Position numbers and translations under genes: made by a program. The notes under the pieces were generated by a model, which saw nothing but the letters and a program-made list of their open reading frames with translations, ran no database searches and was not told the origin of the DNA. This document shows, piece after piece, positions 12,054 through 23,885 of a DNA stretch of 64,000 nucleotides. How positions within the stretch are numbered: position 1 is the stretch's first letter; every line of letters begins with the position of its first letter. The DNA is from Armigeres subalbatus (lineage: Eukaryota; Arthropoda; Insecta; Diptera; Culicidae), in contig NC_085139.1 in assembly GCF_024139115.2 (NCBI RefSeq), forward strand, positions 71,033,203-71,097,202. The letters run 5' to 3'.

Positions 12054-12242
12054 TATATGCGGCAGAAGGTTGGTCTGGCAGAAGGCTTTCGACCTGAAAA
12101 ACTCGACAAAGGTGAGGCTGGTAAGAAAAGAACCAACCCGAGATATAGAGGTGAAGTGAATATCGTCAAAGATGACGGTAAGAGCTACGCGGAGATCTTG
12201 AATACCACATACCTGAAAAGATCCTCGGTAAGGCCAATTTGA
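12054..12242 (+). pseudogene. possible LINE ORF1 (gag-like) fragment
   Basis: A lysine-rich stretch is followed by the peptide DDGKSYAEIL. That resembles the start of the RNA-binding region in gag-like ORF1 proteins of R1-type LINEs; compare KYSDVLKAM in the clearer ORF1 at 40.3-41.9 kb in this window. Only about 60 residues are readable before a stop. The family link is inference from a short motif, and the fragment could be unrelated. Confidence 0.25.
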
Positions 12243-12559
12243 GGGAAAGGGTATGGACATTAACTAGCCAACTATTTCAGGTCTGTTTCAAATGCTAGGG
12301 CTATGTTGCAAAGGACCGTACTGTAGAAAACCTTGCTAATAGTTCACAAGCTCGTACTTGTATGCTACTCAGAGGAGTTTGACCTGCACCAATGGCGTAG
12401 ACAACAAATATCCCTATCCGGCCTGTCCGGCTTACATACGAACTCAAGTATACGAGTAAAACAGATGAACTTAAATCACTGTGAGGCACCTAACTTGTTG
12501 CTCCCGCAGTCGTCGGATATTCCAACTGGGAATGGAAGTTGAATCGACGACAAGTCACA

Positions 12560-13090
12560 CATGGGGAAGGGCCGTTCGGCCACAACTCATTGGGTCGAAA
12601 GCCATTTGGCCGAATTTCACTAGGCAAAACAAACCATTAGGCCGAAACCCATTTGACCAATTAGGACATACGTCCGAAAGGTAATTGTGCCAAATAGGTA
12701 ATTTGACCGAATAGGGCATTTGACCAAAAAGGGCTTTTGACCGAATAGGTCATTTGGTCAAAGTAGTACCGTCGTGCGGGGCTTCTTTTGACTCCGGGGG
12801 CTACTTTGGATTTTTGATTTTCTAAAAAAAACTAAAAGAAAAAAATACCAAATTTGAAACAAAAAGTTGCCATCCAACTATCAACAAGGCACCTGAATGG
12901 TGATAATGGCAATTTGAGAGTAGTTAACGTTGTAATTCTTGTTTCTAAATGTCCAAAGCAGCCCCCGATTTGTCAAAAGAAGCCCCGCACGACGGAAGTC
13001 TGGCCGAATGCGTAATTTGGCCGAATGCGTAGTTTGGCCGAATAAGTCATTTGGCCGAATAAGTTGTTCGACGGAATATGTCATTGGAAG
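12560..13090. repeat. GGCCGAAT / GGTCATTTG short tandem repeats
   Basis: Imperfect ~16-18-bp units of the form GGCCGAATRGGTCATTT. They are interrupted by a MITE at 12769-12995 and resume after it. An inverted counterpart (CGGCCAAACG type) lies at 16680-16860. Confidence 0.7.
12769..12995. mobile_element. MITE with ~40-bp TIRs
   Basis: The left end CCGTCGTGCGGGGCTTCTTT and the right end AAAGAAGCCCCGCACGACGG are perfect complements. The inner arm GGGGGCTACTTTGGA pairs imperfectly with TCCAAAGCAGCCCCC. It is 227 bp long, AT-rich inside, non-coding, and sits within the GGCCGAAT repeats. Confidence 0.8.
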
Positions 13091-13109
13091 GCTCACTACA
13101 CTCGCTTTA

Positions 13110-13370
13110 CAATCATCATTTCTCACTGCTTACTACGAATAGTGAGAAATGAGAAGTAAGAGATGATGGATGAGACTTTCCACAGTAAGGAGCGGAAAGT
13201 GAGAATGAGGAATAATTTTTGAGAAGGGGAACATCTCCTTTTATTTAACTCATTATTTTTAACTGCTGACTGCAAGTAGTCACTAGTTCTAAATGAGAAA
13301 TTGAGAAATGGGAAATCAGAAATGAGAAGTGGAATGTGAGAAATAAGTAGTGAGCAGTTGTAACGATGAA
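13110..13370. repeat. GAGAAATGAGAAGT-type short repeats
   Basis: Runs of AGTGAGAAATGAGAAG variants. The complementary pyrimidine version (TTCTCACTTTTCATTC) lies at 16390-16640. Confidence 0.65.
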
Positions 13371-13371
13371 T

Positions 13372-14450
13372 GTTTTTTTCGATTAAATTGAAATAAAATT
13401 CAAAAGCTTTAGACGTTTTTTCATTTTTTCAAGAAAAATTAATTGTAAATAAATTTCAGTTTTTATTGTTGTAATTGAGGTAAATAGCTTTTCACGCACT
13501 AGAGGAGGAGTTTCGATAAAATGTTAGAGTTTGTTCAAAAGTGAAATGCGTGAACCTTCAAGTTAGTCGAGAGTAAATTAAGCGCAGTGGTTTCAAAAGT
13601 GGAGTGTTGTAAAATAAATCTCTAAGTGTTTTTCAGACAGTAGCTAACTTTATTATTATGATATTACTCCATTTGCCGGAGGATTTATTTGAACAAAAAT
13701 GATAATAAAAATTGTGTTGAATAGTGTATCGTCTGACAAACATTCGCCATACGCGTTGGACTTCCAGCGCACCGGCATTTTTTTTGTACACGCAGGAAAT
13801 TGGAAAGCGACCAGCGAAGTCAGTTTGGGGTTCCTGTAAATTTCTTTGAGAGCGACCATTCGAGCTCGTGTGTTCACTTAAAACCGCCTTTAGAGCTAGC
13901 TAAAAGGAGGGGAGTGAAGTCGTTAGTCAGTCGAGTGAAATTCATCCGACAGTAGCCCATAACTGTCGTAGAACCACCAGTACGCTTAAAGTCGCCAATT
14001 ATCGTACGTGGATCAAACTCGAACCGAGAGTTAGTACCTAGCTTTCGTTTAGTCGTCCCCAATCGGTAAATCGGAAGGGTACGTGAAGCCGGGTCTTGAA
14101 TCAAAATGAACCCTTGAAGATCGAAAATCGTAAGTCTTCCGTCCAGTCGCCACTCGCTCCGCACCTTATTCGGTCATTTTGCGCACGAGCTCTCAACGCC
14201 ATCTTGTGGATTAGCAACCACCCACCGGCAAGCCGCTCAACGCTTCGTAGGTAAAGACGTGACGAATCATCGTCGTCCCCGTCACCCCGCCGGAAAACCG
14301 CCCGTCCTCTGCACCCCGCCATCATCACTACAAAAATCCTGCGGTGGTATGGGGAAACCTAAAATCAAGGCCATGAAAGTTTCCTGTGTCAAGCCCAAGC
14401 CCATTTAGTATGTCGTCCAGCCGGAATGAACTCGTTTATTCAGTCGAATC
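13372..14450. repeat. Long direct repeat, copy A (first part)
   Basis: It matches 16876-18380 in the same order and orientation. Shared blocks are CAAAAGCTTTAGACGTTTTT, CACTAGAGGAG, CATTCGCCATNCGCGTTGGA, AGTCAGTTTGGGGTTCC, GCGACCATTCGAGCTCGTGT, ACTGTCGTAGAACCACC and CGCCATCTTGTGGA. Identity falls off between blocks. The repeat continues at 16216-16385 after an intervening polypurine foldback. No coding potential was recognised. It could be two LTRs, a segmental duplication or two copies of an unknown element. Confidence 0.75.
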
Positions 14451-14454
14451 TGTG

Positions 14455-16212
14455 TCAAAAGGTCGAAGGTCAAAAGGTCGAAGGTCAAAAGGTCGAAGGC
14501 CAAAAGGTCGAAAGGACAAAAGGTCGAAGGGTCAAAAGGTCGAATTTGTATCATAACGTCGAAGGTCAAAAGGTCGAAGGACAAAAAGACAAGGAATGAG
14601 TAGTGAAAAGAGAGACGTAAGAAAATAGTAATGATAGGTAATAGGTAAATAAGAAGTGAAAAGTGAGAAGTGAGAATTGATAAGTGAGAAATGAGAAGTG
14701 AGAAGTGACTAGTGAGAAGTGAAAAGTGAATAGAGAATAGTGAGTAGTGAGAAGTGATAAGTGAGAAGTGAATAGTGAGTAGTGAGTGAGAAGTGAGAAG
14801 TGAAAAGTAAAAATAAAGAAATGAGAAGAAGAAAGTGACAAGTGAGAAATGTGATATAAGGAACAATGAAAATGAAAAGTGAAAAGGTAGAAAGAAAGAG
14901 GGAGGAAAAATATACGGTAAGAAAGAACAGAGGAAGAAAAAAGAACAAAAAAGAAAGAAAGAAGAAGTAAGATGGAAGAAGGCAAAAAGAAGGACGAAGG
15001 AAGAAAGAAGAAGGAGAGAAGACACAAGGAAGCATAAAAAAGAAAGAAGCAAGTCGCAGGGAATGGAAAAATAGAAAAGAAATAAGGAATAAAGAAGAAA
15101 GAAGTAAGTAAGAAAGAAGGAAGTAAAAAGGAAAAAAAGAAGAAAGAAAAAAGGAGGAAAGGGAGAAAGGAAGAAAGGAAGAAGAAAGAAGAAAGAAAAG
15201 AAGTAGGAAAAAAGAAGGGATAAAGAAGGATGAAAGAAGAGAAAAGGAAGAGATAAGCAAAAAAGAATAAATGAATAAAGAAGGTAAAAAGAAGGAAGAA
15301 ATAAAAAAACAAGCAGAAAGAAAGGAATAAAGAAGAAAGAAAGAAAAAAGAGAGAAAGAATGAAGAAAGAGAGAAAAAAGAAAGAAGAAAGAAGAAATAA
15401 AGGAGGGAAAATAAGGAAAAAAGAAGTAAGAAGAAAAAACGGAGGAATTAAAAAAGAAGGAAGAAAGAAACAAGTAAGAAAGAAGGTAGAAAGAAAAAAG
15501 AAACAAAAATAAAAAAGGCGACAGAAAGAAAGAAAAAAAAGAAGGAAGAAAGAAGTTAGAAGGAAAGTAGAAGAAGGAAGACACAAGGAAACAAAAAAAG
15601 AAGGTAGACAGAAGAAGCAGGGAAGGACGAAAGAAAGATGGGGAAAATAAAAAACAAAGAAGGATAAGTAAAAAGGAAGAAAGAAGGAAAACAGAAGGAA
15701 GAAATAAGGAAGAAAGAAGGAAAAAAAGGGAGAAAGAAGGAAGAAAAAAGGAAAAAAGAAGTAAAAAAGAAGGAAGAAAGAAAGAAGGCAAAAAGAGTGA
15801 AGAAAGAAAGAAGAAAGAAGGAAGAAAAACTGTTCCCTGAAAAACTGAAAAAAGAAAGAAAGAAGGGAGGAAGAAGGAAGAAAAAGAGAAGAAAAAGTTA
15901 GAAATAAGGAAGATGAGATATGGAAGGAAGAAAGAAGTAAGAAAGAAGAGGGAAGAAGAATGGAAGAAAAGAAGCATATGAAGTAAGAAGGAAGAAGGGA
16001 GAAGGAAAAAGAAAGAAGAAAGAAAATAGAGCTTTTAACCTGGAAACAAAATAATAAAGAAGGAAGAAAAACGAAGGGTCTTCATTTCGACCTTTTGTCC
16101 TTCGACCTTTTGATGCAGTTTTTATGTTTCGACCTTTTGTCCTTTTGGCCTTTTGACCCTTCGACCTTTTATTCTTTCGACATTTTGACCTTCGACCTTT
16201 TGTCCTACAACC
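14455..16212. repeat. Polypurine foldback minisatellite
   Basis: The left arm (14455-14590) is AGGTCGAAGGTCAAA-type tandem repeat and the right arm (16080-16212) is its inverted version (TTCGACCTTTTGTCC). Between them about 1.45 kb (14620-16070) is almost purely A and G on the plus strand, first as GTGAGAAGTGAGAA and then as AAGAAGGAAGAAAG. The F/S/L-rich open frames of up to 422 codons on the minus strand simply reflect the pyrimidine strand and are not genes. Confidence 0.85.
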
Positions 16213-16215
16213 CTT

Positions 16216-16385
16216 CACTCTTCTATTTATCTTCGGTAAGTGAGTATTGAGTTGAACGAGCTTAAGCGAGTACGAGGGGCATCAAGGGATAAAGATAGAG
16301 AGATTAGTTTTTAGTGATTTGGCAGGTGTTTTGAATTATAGGGGAGCTTGGTGGCCTTGTGTCATACGATTTTGCCAATGGTTAC
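16216..16385. repeat. Long direct repeat, copy A (last part)
   Basis: It matches 18480-18760: GTGAGTATTGAGTTGAACGA against GTGAGTATTGGGTTGAGCGA, then GAGTACGAGGGGCA, TGATTTGGCAGGTG and TCATACGATTTTGC. Copy B lacks the polypurine block, so that block lies inside copy A. Confidence 0.7.
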
Positions 16386-16389
16386 ACGT

Positions 16390-16860
16390 ATTACTTCTCA
16401 CTTTTCATTCCTCATTGCTCATTTTTCAATTCTCATTTCAAGATTCTCACTTTTCGTAATAAGAAGTGAGAAATGAGAAATGATGAGTGAAAATTAAGGC
16501 ATCTTACTTCTCATTCCGCTGTAACCACTTTCACAGAGAGAAATAAGGAGTAAGATGTCTCACTTCTCGCTCATAATTTCTTATTCCTCACTTCCCACTT
16601 CGGTGAGCATTGAGACGTGAGAGGCCTTACACTTACTCTTCATTTCTCTCTTTTTACAGTGATCCTTTTTTTCCAATGACCATTGAGGCCAAACGACATT
16701 TTCGGCCAAATGCTCCTTTCTATTAAACGACCATTTCGGCCAAACGGTATTTTCAGTCAAATGACTTATTCGGTCAAATTACCTATTCGGCTGTATGACC
16801 GTTTTGGCCAAATAACTTTCGGCCTAATGGTTTTCGGCCAAACGGCACTTCGCAACTGGA
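16390..16860. repeat. CTTCTCACTT and CGGCCAAACG short repeats
   Basis: 16390-16640 carries TTCTCACTTTTCATT variants. 16680-16860 carries CGGCCAAACGACATTTT variants. These are inverted relative to the repeats at 12560-13370. Confidence 0.65.
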
Positions 16861-16875
16861 AACTGTAATGTTGGA

Positions 16876-18765
16876 AGGATATTTTGAATTAAATTTAAAA
16901 AACAAATCAAAAGCTTTAGACGTTTTTATCTTTTTAAGCAAAATCAATTGTAAATAAATTTTGAAATTAGTTTTTATTATTGTAATTAAATTAAACAAAA
17001 TAATATTTAGAAGGAATTAAAGCTTAATTATTGTTAATTATTTTTGTTCTTTTCTGTATATATTTTATTTCATTTGAATTAATTTAGCTTTGGACGTTTT
17101 TAACTTTTTAAGCAAAATAATGCTAGAATTCGTTAAGTCGGCTGGACGATTCAAAGTCCAAAGCGAGACCAAAATATAACCAGTCTTTGCCTGACTGCTT
17201 GACTGTCTTGGGGTAATGAAATGTTTCGTACGGTTTGTGCCTTAGCTGAGCAAAGTGGTATACTGCTTCAGTGAGTGTAGCAATGGCTCCTGAAAGTATA
17301 GAGCTCTTTTTCAACCATTTGCTTAAATCTAGGAAGGCGCCAAAACTGCTATCGCCATTCGAAAATCGTTTAAGAATAAGCAATTGTCCTTCAAGGTCCT
17401 TCGCTCGCACTAGAGGAGTAGAAGTATCGTGGTTTTTCAGTTCCGAGTTTGAGAATAATACTTTCAAAGTGAAACGTGTGCACCTTCAAAGTCTGTCGAA
17501 GGTAGAAAATTGAGAACAGTGGTTTGAAAAAAGTGAAGTGATGTAAAAGTAATCTTTTGGTGTCTTCCAGATACAGCTTATTTGCCGTCAGTGCGCCTGA
17601 CGATTACGTGATTCTACTCCATTTGCCAGAGGAATTATTTGGAAAAAGGTAATTCGTGTTAATAGATTTTAATTAGTTTTTGACTATCATTCGCCATTCG
17701 CGTTGGACTTCCAGCGCATAAGCGCTTTTTGTACGGGCTAGAATTCGGAAAGCGACCAGCGGAGTCAGTTTGGGGTTCCCGTCGATTTTATTGAGGGTCG
17801 CAGAGCGACCATTCGAGCTCGTGTGTACCGCTTTTCGAGGTAGCTAAATGGAGAGGAGTGAAGTTCGCCAGTCGAGCGAAACTGACCCGACAGTCGCCAG
17901 AACTGTCGTAGAACCACCCGTACGCTACAACCCCCGGTGGTCAGGTTCCGAGAGCATGGTCCCCGTACGTCGCTAATTATCGTACGCTGGACCGAATCTG
18001 AACCAAGAGTTGGTAGCTTCCTTTTAGTCCTCGCCTGGTGAATCGGAAAGGTTCGTGAAGCCGCGTCGCAAGGGAAAGTGGGCTACTAGCTCGAGGGAAC
18101 GGTATTCCGGACGCTCTCGAGGATCGAAAATCGGAAGTCCAGCCGCCACTCCCTCACACGAGCTCACACCGCCATCTTGTGGAGCAGCGATCGCCCATCT
18201 TCGGTACGCCGCTGGAAAGTATTTGTTTCGGCACCCGCCGAAATCCCGCCATCACTACGAAAATCCTGCGCAAGTGCGTGGAAACATTGTAATTATGGCC
18301 ATGAATAGTTTCTCAGGTTAGCATAAGCCCCTTTAGCTTTTCGTCCAAACCGAATGAAGTTTTTATAAATAAAAGTTGAATTAGAAGATCTGGATGCCAA
18401 TTGATTTTATTTGCAGCATTTCCGTTTTAGAACACACTGTTCTCGTACGTTTCAGTCATTGCGTTGGTAGATTGGTTATTTCAGACTTCTATTCCTTTTC
18501 GGTCAGTGAGTATTGGGTTGAGCGAGCTCAAGTGAGTACGAGGGGCAAAAAGGGTTGAGCAGAGCGAGTTTGGGTTTCTGTTGGTTTGGCAAGTGGTTTG
18601 GAAGATTCGGCCAACAACCGTTCAAGGATTTCCCCTGAGGTATTGTTTCAAGAAAGTCGGGCAAATCAACAGACTGGTGGTCTCTCACACGTGAGAGTGG
18701 CGCTACAAGCCTACAAGTTAGCGAAAACCTCATACGATTTTGCGAACGGACTAAATTCGATGAAT
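16876..18765. repeat. Long direct repeat, copy B
   Basis: The uninterrupted partner of copy A (13372-14450 plus 16216-16385), with an additional ~400-bp AT-rich stretch near 16990-17400. Near 18367 it has AATAAA followed by an AT-rich stretch, which could be a polyadenylation site. No protein was recognised. Confidence 0.7.
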
Positions 18766-18769
18766 CCCT

Positions 18770-19010
18770 ATATTATTACATTAGCTTGGATAAAATGGGG
18801 TTTTAAGGTTAAATGGGGTATGACGGGTTTTAAGTTTTAAGGTTATTTACGGGAACAGAACCAGTCGCATCATTATCCTGCTGCACGACATTTCAAGGAG
18901 GTGTCACCCTTACTTTTTAATAGCCTATTCAGATTACGACCATTTACGAAGTATTTGAACTGATAATTGACAATGAACTTTGACATCAAGATACTCTTTA
19001 TCATGTTAAT
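18770..19010. other. unassigned DNA
   Basis: Short AT-rich spacer between direct repeat copy B and the truncated LINE. Nothing recognised. Confidence 0.4.
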
Positions 19011-19014
19011 AAAT

Positions 19015-20085
19015 TCGTAATATGAATAGGCTGGGCTTCCCTGGGAAGCTTACCAGACTGATCAAAGCAACGATGGATGGTGTGCAAAACTGTGTGAAGA
19101 TTTCGGGCAAACACTCTAGTTCGTTCGAATCGCGCCGAGGACTAAGACAAGGTAATGGACTTTCGTGCTTGTTGTTCAACATTGCGCTAGAAGGTGTCAT
19201 GCGGAGAGCCGGGTGTAACAGCCGGGGTACGATTTTCAACAGATCCAGTCAATTTATTTGCTTCGCGGATGACATGGACATTGTCGGCCGAACATTTGCA
19301 AAGGTGGCAGAACTGTACACCCGCCTGAAACGTGAAGCAACAAAAGTTGGACTGGTGGTGAATGCGTCAAAGACAAAGTACGTGCTTGTGGGCGGAACCG
19401 AGCGCGACAGGGCCCGCCTGGGAAGCAGTGTTACGATAGACGGGGATACCTTCGAGGTGGTCGAGGAATTCGTCTACCTCGGATCCTTGCTAACGGCTGA
19501 CAACAACGTTAGTCGTGAAATACGAAGGCGCATCATCTGTGGAAGTCGGGCCTACTACGGGCTCCAGAAGAAACTGCGGTCGAAAAAGATTCGCCACCGC
19601 GCCAAATGTGTCATGTACAAGACGCTGATAAGACCGGTAGTCCTCTACGGACATGAAACATGGACAATGCTCGAGGAGGACTTGCAAGCACTCAGAGTAT
19701 TCGAGAGACGGGTGCTTAGGACCATCTTTGGCGGTGTGCAAGAAGACGGTGTGTGGCGGCGAAGAATGAACCATGAGCTCGCCCAACTCTACGGCGAACC
19801 CAGTATCCAGAAGGTAGCTAAAGCCGGAAGGGTACGATGGGCAGGACATGTTGCAAGAATGCCGGACAGCAACCCTGCAAAGATGGTGTTCGCTTCCGAT
19901 CCGGCAGGTACGAGACGGCGTGGAGCGCAGCGAGCGAGATGGGCAGACCAGGTGCAGAACGACTTGGCGAGCGTGGGGCGTATCCGAGGATGGAGAGATG
20001 CGGCCTCGAACCGTGCATTGTGGCGTCAAATTGTTGATTCAGTGTTATCTGTTTAGATGTTAACTAAATAAATGAATGAACATTC
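19015..20085 (+). pseudogene. 5'-truncated RTE-type LINE, RT C-terminal half
   Basis: One open frame of 344 codons (19022-20056) matches the back half of an RTE-like endonuclease/reverse transcriptase. A region like RQGDGLSC reads LRQGNGLSCLLFNIALE (residues 41-57), with N where D is usual. The catalytic block is FADDMD (81-86). The thumb and C-terminal region reads VLYGHETWTM (around 215) and RVRWAGHVARM (around 270). A full polymerase would be about three times longer, and everything upstream (endonuclease, RT fingers) is missing. The 3' end runs into TAAATAAATGAATGAA, a short AT-rich tail typical of RTE elements. The Met at 19022 is just the first one after the truncation. A copy of the same family lies on the minus strand at 47.2-48.0 and 62.6-63.1 kb. 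Confidence 0.85.
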
Positions 20086-20314
20086 TTCATCAGCAACTGT
20101 ACTGATCAAGTGAGGTTGTGTAAGCTATTTGCCAGTCGGTCGTCAAGCTCAGACCCGACCGAATGTTCAGTTGATTCAAACATGCCGTCAAACAGGAAGG
20201 ATGCGCGCCGCATTGTACATTTTTTTTTCAAGCGTACAAAGATCGTGGGGAAAGTACACGGTGGACAATTTTGAACGTGAAAATGTTTCGAAAACTGTTG
20301 AAGGATTTTAAGTA

Positions 20315-20460
20315 GACCGAGCTCCATTGTATTCAAAGGTGATTGGAAGGCCAAAGACAAGCAGCAACTCATTAATAGGATCAGAAGCATCATCCGGAAA
20401 TGGCCGCCGTCCAACGGTCATGTGATACTTGCAAGATTAATCTACGCCGCACGGCGGACC
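20315..20460 (+). pseudogene. possible Tc1-type transposase C-terminal relic
   Basis: The plus strand reads GDWKAKDKQQLINRIRSIIR followed by KWPPSNGHVILARL. This resembles the C-terminal helix pair of Tc1-like (DD37E-type) transposases, where a W-E-A-x3-K-x-L-x2-RI pattern precedes an M-x-R-V motif. An in-frame stop lies just upstream and no catalytic region is visible. The assignment rests on pattern memory only. Confidence 0.3.
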
Positions 20461-20464
20461 ACGG

Positions 20465-21350
20465 ACCTTATGCTTTTATTCATTAATCTAAGTTTAAAGA
20501 CTAAGGCCAACTCTTTATACAACGTATATCATATTGAACTGTACTTCTTTGTAGTTTTCTTCCCGAGCCATTCTTTTCATACCCGCTATTTAGGGGCCAC
20601 CCGCTAGTGTTTTATATTCTACCAGGTGATTTGCCGTAAGGCGGTTACCAGCGCTACGTCCTCATTTCCAGTATCTATCTGTACTCCTCGTCGAATCAAT
20701 CGTTCCGCCGCCTCTGTTCCGCATACCCGATTTTGCTCTCAGCTGCTTGTCGTCAATGACTGCTTTGACGATACTCCAGTAGTCCTATTGAGCTCACCCG
20801 CTTTTGGTAGCGCTGTCTTAGGGAGCTCTTGATCGTACGATATCAAGATGTCAAGCAGGTAATTTGAAATAATAATAAAAACAGGAAAAACATATTGAAA
20901 AATTTTTTTAGATGTTAATGGTGTTGTGTTAGTTGCTGCCTCTACCAACAAGCATAATAAAAAGCTGCACCAAACGAAATAGGAAAGGCAGAATGCCAAA
21001 TTCCACGCCGCAAGGATTCTTCAAGGCGGATTTTAACCGACAATTGGCAATGCGACTTCGGTTGGTACATCTAGATATTTATGGCACGAGATTAGGATAA
21101 GGCTGAAATAGATATCTTCCTTGCAATTAAATGGTTATTAATTTATATTTTGTTGTCTATTTTGTAGTTTTGTCCAGAGGAGAAAAATTTGTTAATTTAT
21201 CCATAGGAGGGAAATTCTTCGAAAATTTCAATGTGCTTCACATTCACTTTTATTCGAAGCTTAGCCAAATTTGTTCATGGAGTCACCAGGTGGAGCAAAA
21301 GCACGCCCTCAGATGTTTAATTGTCTATTAATACAAACTCAAAAAAGCCT
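20465..21350. other. unassigned DNA
   Basis: No gene, repeat or inverted structure recognised. The short open frames on both strands have no domain. Confidence 0.4.
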
Positions 21351-21354
21351 TTTA

Positions 21355-23885
21355 CTGTGAATTGTCATCCGTTGAGAAGTTGCTTCGGGAATCACTCCAA
21401 AAGTTCCACAGATTTTTTTTACGAAAGTTGCTCCATGAATTCCTTCAGAAGTTTCCTCAGGAATTCCACTGAAAGTTGCTCCAGAAATTGCCACAGATCC
21501 ACCATGAGTTCTTCACGATTCCCTACGATAGTTTCACAGATCATTCCTTCAATATTTTCTCCAGGCGATCCTCCGAATGTTCCAATAAGGAATTCCTCCA
21601 AAAGTCCCTCCCGGAAGTTCCTCCTAACTTTCTTAAAAAGTTCTGTAATGTCACTAAGAGCTATTACAGAGATTACCCCCTAAATTTCTCCAGAAATTTC
21701 ATTCAACACTCCAACAACCAAGCCTCCCAAACAGTCGGAATCAAGGTCGGAATGCTATTTTCAAAACGCATATCTTAGCCGTTAGTGAACCGATTTGAGC
21801 AATTGTGGAAATCACACGTTTTTGTCTGAGATGTTAAAATCTCCAATCGGACCAAAAAAAGGACCCTTATGGACCTCAAAACGTCGGAGCAAGTAGTGAT
21901 TTTTATACAAAATGCGTGGTTGGTGTTCACCAGCTTGATGCTTTTATATAAAACAAATATTTTGGAATGTGTAAGAAAGTAGCCGTCTTCTCCGAAAGTT
22001 CCTTTAGGAATTCCTCCGGAAGTTCCATTAGAAATTCCTCCGGAAGTTTCTTTAGAATTCCTTCGGAATTTCATTTAAGAATTTATACTGAAGTTCATTT
22101 AGGAATTCCTCCGGAAGTTCTTTTAGGAATTCCACCGGAAGTTCCTTTGGGAATTCCTCCGGAAGTTCTTTTAGATTTTGCTCCGGAAGTTTCGTTAGGA
22201 ATTCCTCCGGAAGTTAAGATGAACTTTCGAGGGATTTCCTGGAGGAATTTTCGAAGGATTTGCTGGAAGAACTTCCAAAGGAATTCCTGATATAGCTTTT
22301 GAAGGCATTCTTGAAGGAACTTCCGAAGGAATTCCGCGATGAACTTCAACCGGAATTTCTGGATGAACTCCCGACGGAATTCCTGGAAAAACTCCAAATA
22401 AAAATTCCTGGAAGAACTTAAAAAAATCCTGGAGGAACTTTCGGAGGATTTTCTGGAGAATCGTTCGAAGGTATTCCTGGAGGATCTTCTGGAAGAATTC
22501 CTGGAGGACCTTATGGAGGAGTTTTTTGGAGGAACGTCGGAAGGAATTCCTGTAGGAACTTGCGGAGGCATTCTTGGAGGAACTTCCGAAAAAAGTCCTG
22601 GAGGATTTTCTGGAGGAACTTCCGAAGAAATTCCTGAAAGATCTTTTGGGGGAACTTCCGAAGAAATTCCTGAAGGAACTTGTGGAGGAATTCCTACATT
22701 AACTTCCAAAGGAAGTCTTGCTTTAACATCTAAAGGAAGTCCTGCTTCAACATCCAAAGGAAGTCCTAAAGGAACTTGCGAAGGAAATCCTGGAGGAACT
22801 TCCGAAAAAATTCCTGGAGGAACTTCCAAAGAAATTGCTGGAGCTACTTCCGAATAAATCCCTGGAGGAACATCCAAAGGAATTCCCAGATATTTTTTCT
22901 AGATGTACTCCTGGAGAAACTTCTGGAAGAACTTCCGAAGGAGTTGCAGGAAAAACTTCCGAAGGAATTGCTGTAGGAAATTTAAAAGAAATCTTCCGAA
23001 AGATTTCCTGGAGAAAGTCCCGAAAAATTGCCTGGACTAGCTAGTAGCTTCCGAAAAAAATCCTGGAGTTGCTTTAGAAGGATTTCCTGGAGGTTTTTTT
23101 TGAAGGATTTCCTGGAGGAACTTCCGAAGAAATTCCTGGAGGATCTTCTAAATGAATTTCTGGAGGAACTTCCAAACGAATTCCTGGGGGAAATTCCGAA
23201 GGAACTCTTGCAGGATACTTGGAATTACAGGAAGAATTTACGAAAGTTTTCCTGGAGGATTTTTTTTGATAAACTCTCAAAGAAACTTCTGGAGGAACGT
23301 CCGGATGAACTTCCGATAGAATTCCTGGAGGAGTTGGTGGAGGAACTTTAGAAAGAATCCCTGGAGGAAGCATCGAAAGAATTCCCGGAGGAAATTCCAA
23401 AGAAATTCTTGGAGGAATTTCCATAGGATTTCCTGGAAGAAATTCCGAAGGAATTTCTGGATGGACTTCCGAAAGAATTCCTGAAAGAACTTCCTCAACA
23501 ATTCCTGGTGGAATTTCCGAAGGAATTGTTGGAGGAACTTCCGAAAGAATTCCTGGAGGAGCTTCCAAAGGCATTCCCGGAGGAGTTTTCGAAAGAATTT
23601 CTCTGAAAATGTATCCAAGATTCCACTTGGTATCTCATCCGGAAACATTTCAGGACATTTTTCCTGCAATTCCCACAGATATTTTTTTCAGAAAATTAGA
23701 AAACCCTTGGGATTTTTCCGGAAAATTCCTCCATGAATTTCCCCGGAATATCCTAAAGAAATTACCCTGAAAATTCTTTCCCCTTTTCTTCCACGAGCTC
23801 CTTCAGGAATTCATCCAGAAATTTCCGCGGAAATTATTTCAAGTAATCCTCTACAAATTATCCCGGAAATTCGATCAGGAGTTGT
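21355..23885. repeat. ~24-27-bp GGAATTCCTGGAGGAACTTC minisatellite with orientation switch
   Basis: Roughly 90 imperfect units. From about 21970 to 22225 they read GGAATTCCTCCGGAAGTTCC. From about 22230 to 23580 they read the complement sense, GGAATTCCTGGAGGAACTTC. From 23580 and before 21725 the units are more degenerate. About 240 bp (21725-21965) is not repetitive. Stop-poor frames of up to 260 codons (repeating VPPGIPSE or GGTSEEIPE) occur on both strands and are not credible genes. Confidence 0.85.

Noticed and set aside
14405..15977. 393- and 422-codon minus-strand open frames (F/S/L-rich, membrane-like)
   Set aside because: They are the translation of a polypyrimidine strand in overlapping frames, with no start context or domain.
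13372..18765. LTR retrotransposon with copies A and B as its LTRs
   Set aside because: No TG...CA ends, primer-binding site, gag-pol sequence or short TSD was seen between or around the copies; they are strongly diverged from each other.
19490..20029. 179-codon minus-strand open frame
   Set aside because: Shadow of the RTE-type reverse transcriptase on the plus strand.
22095..22877. 260-codon proline/valine-rich open frame (and its partner on the other strand)
   Set aside because: Direct product of a ~24-27-bp minisatellite, open on both strands.
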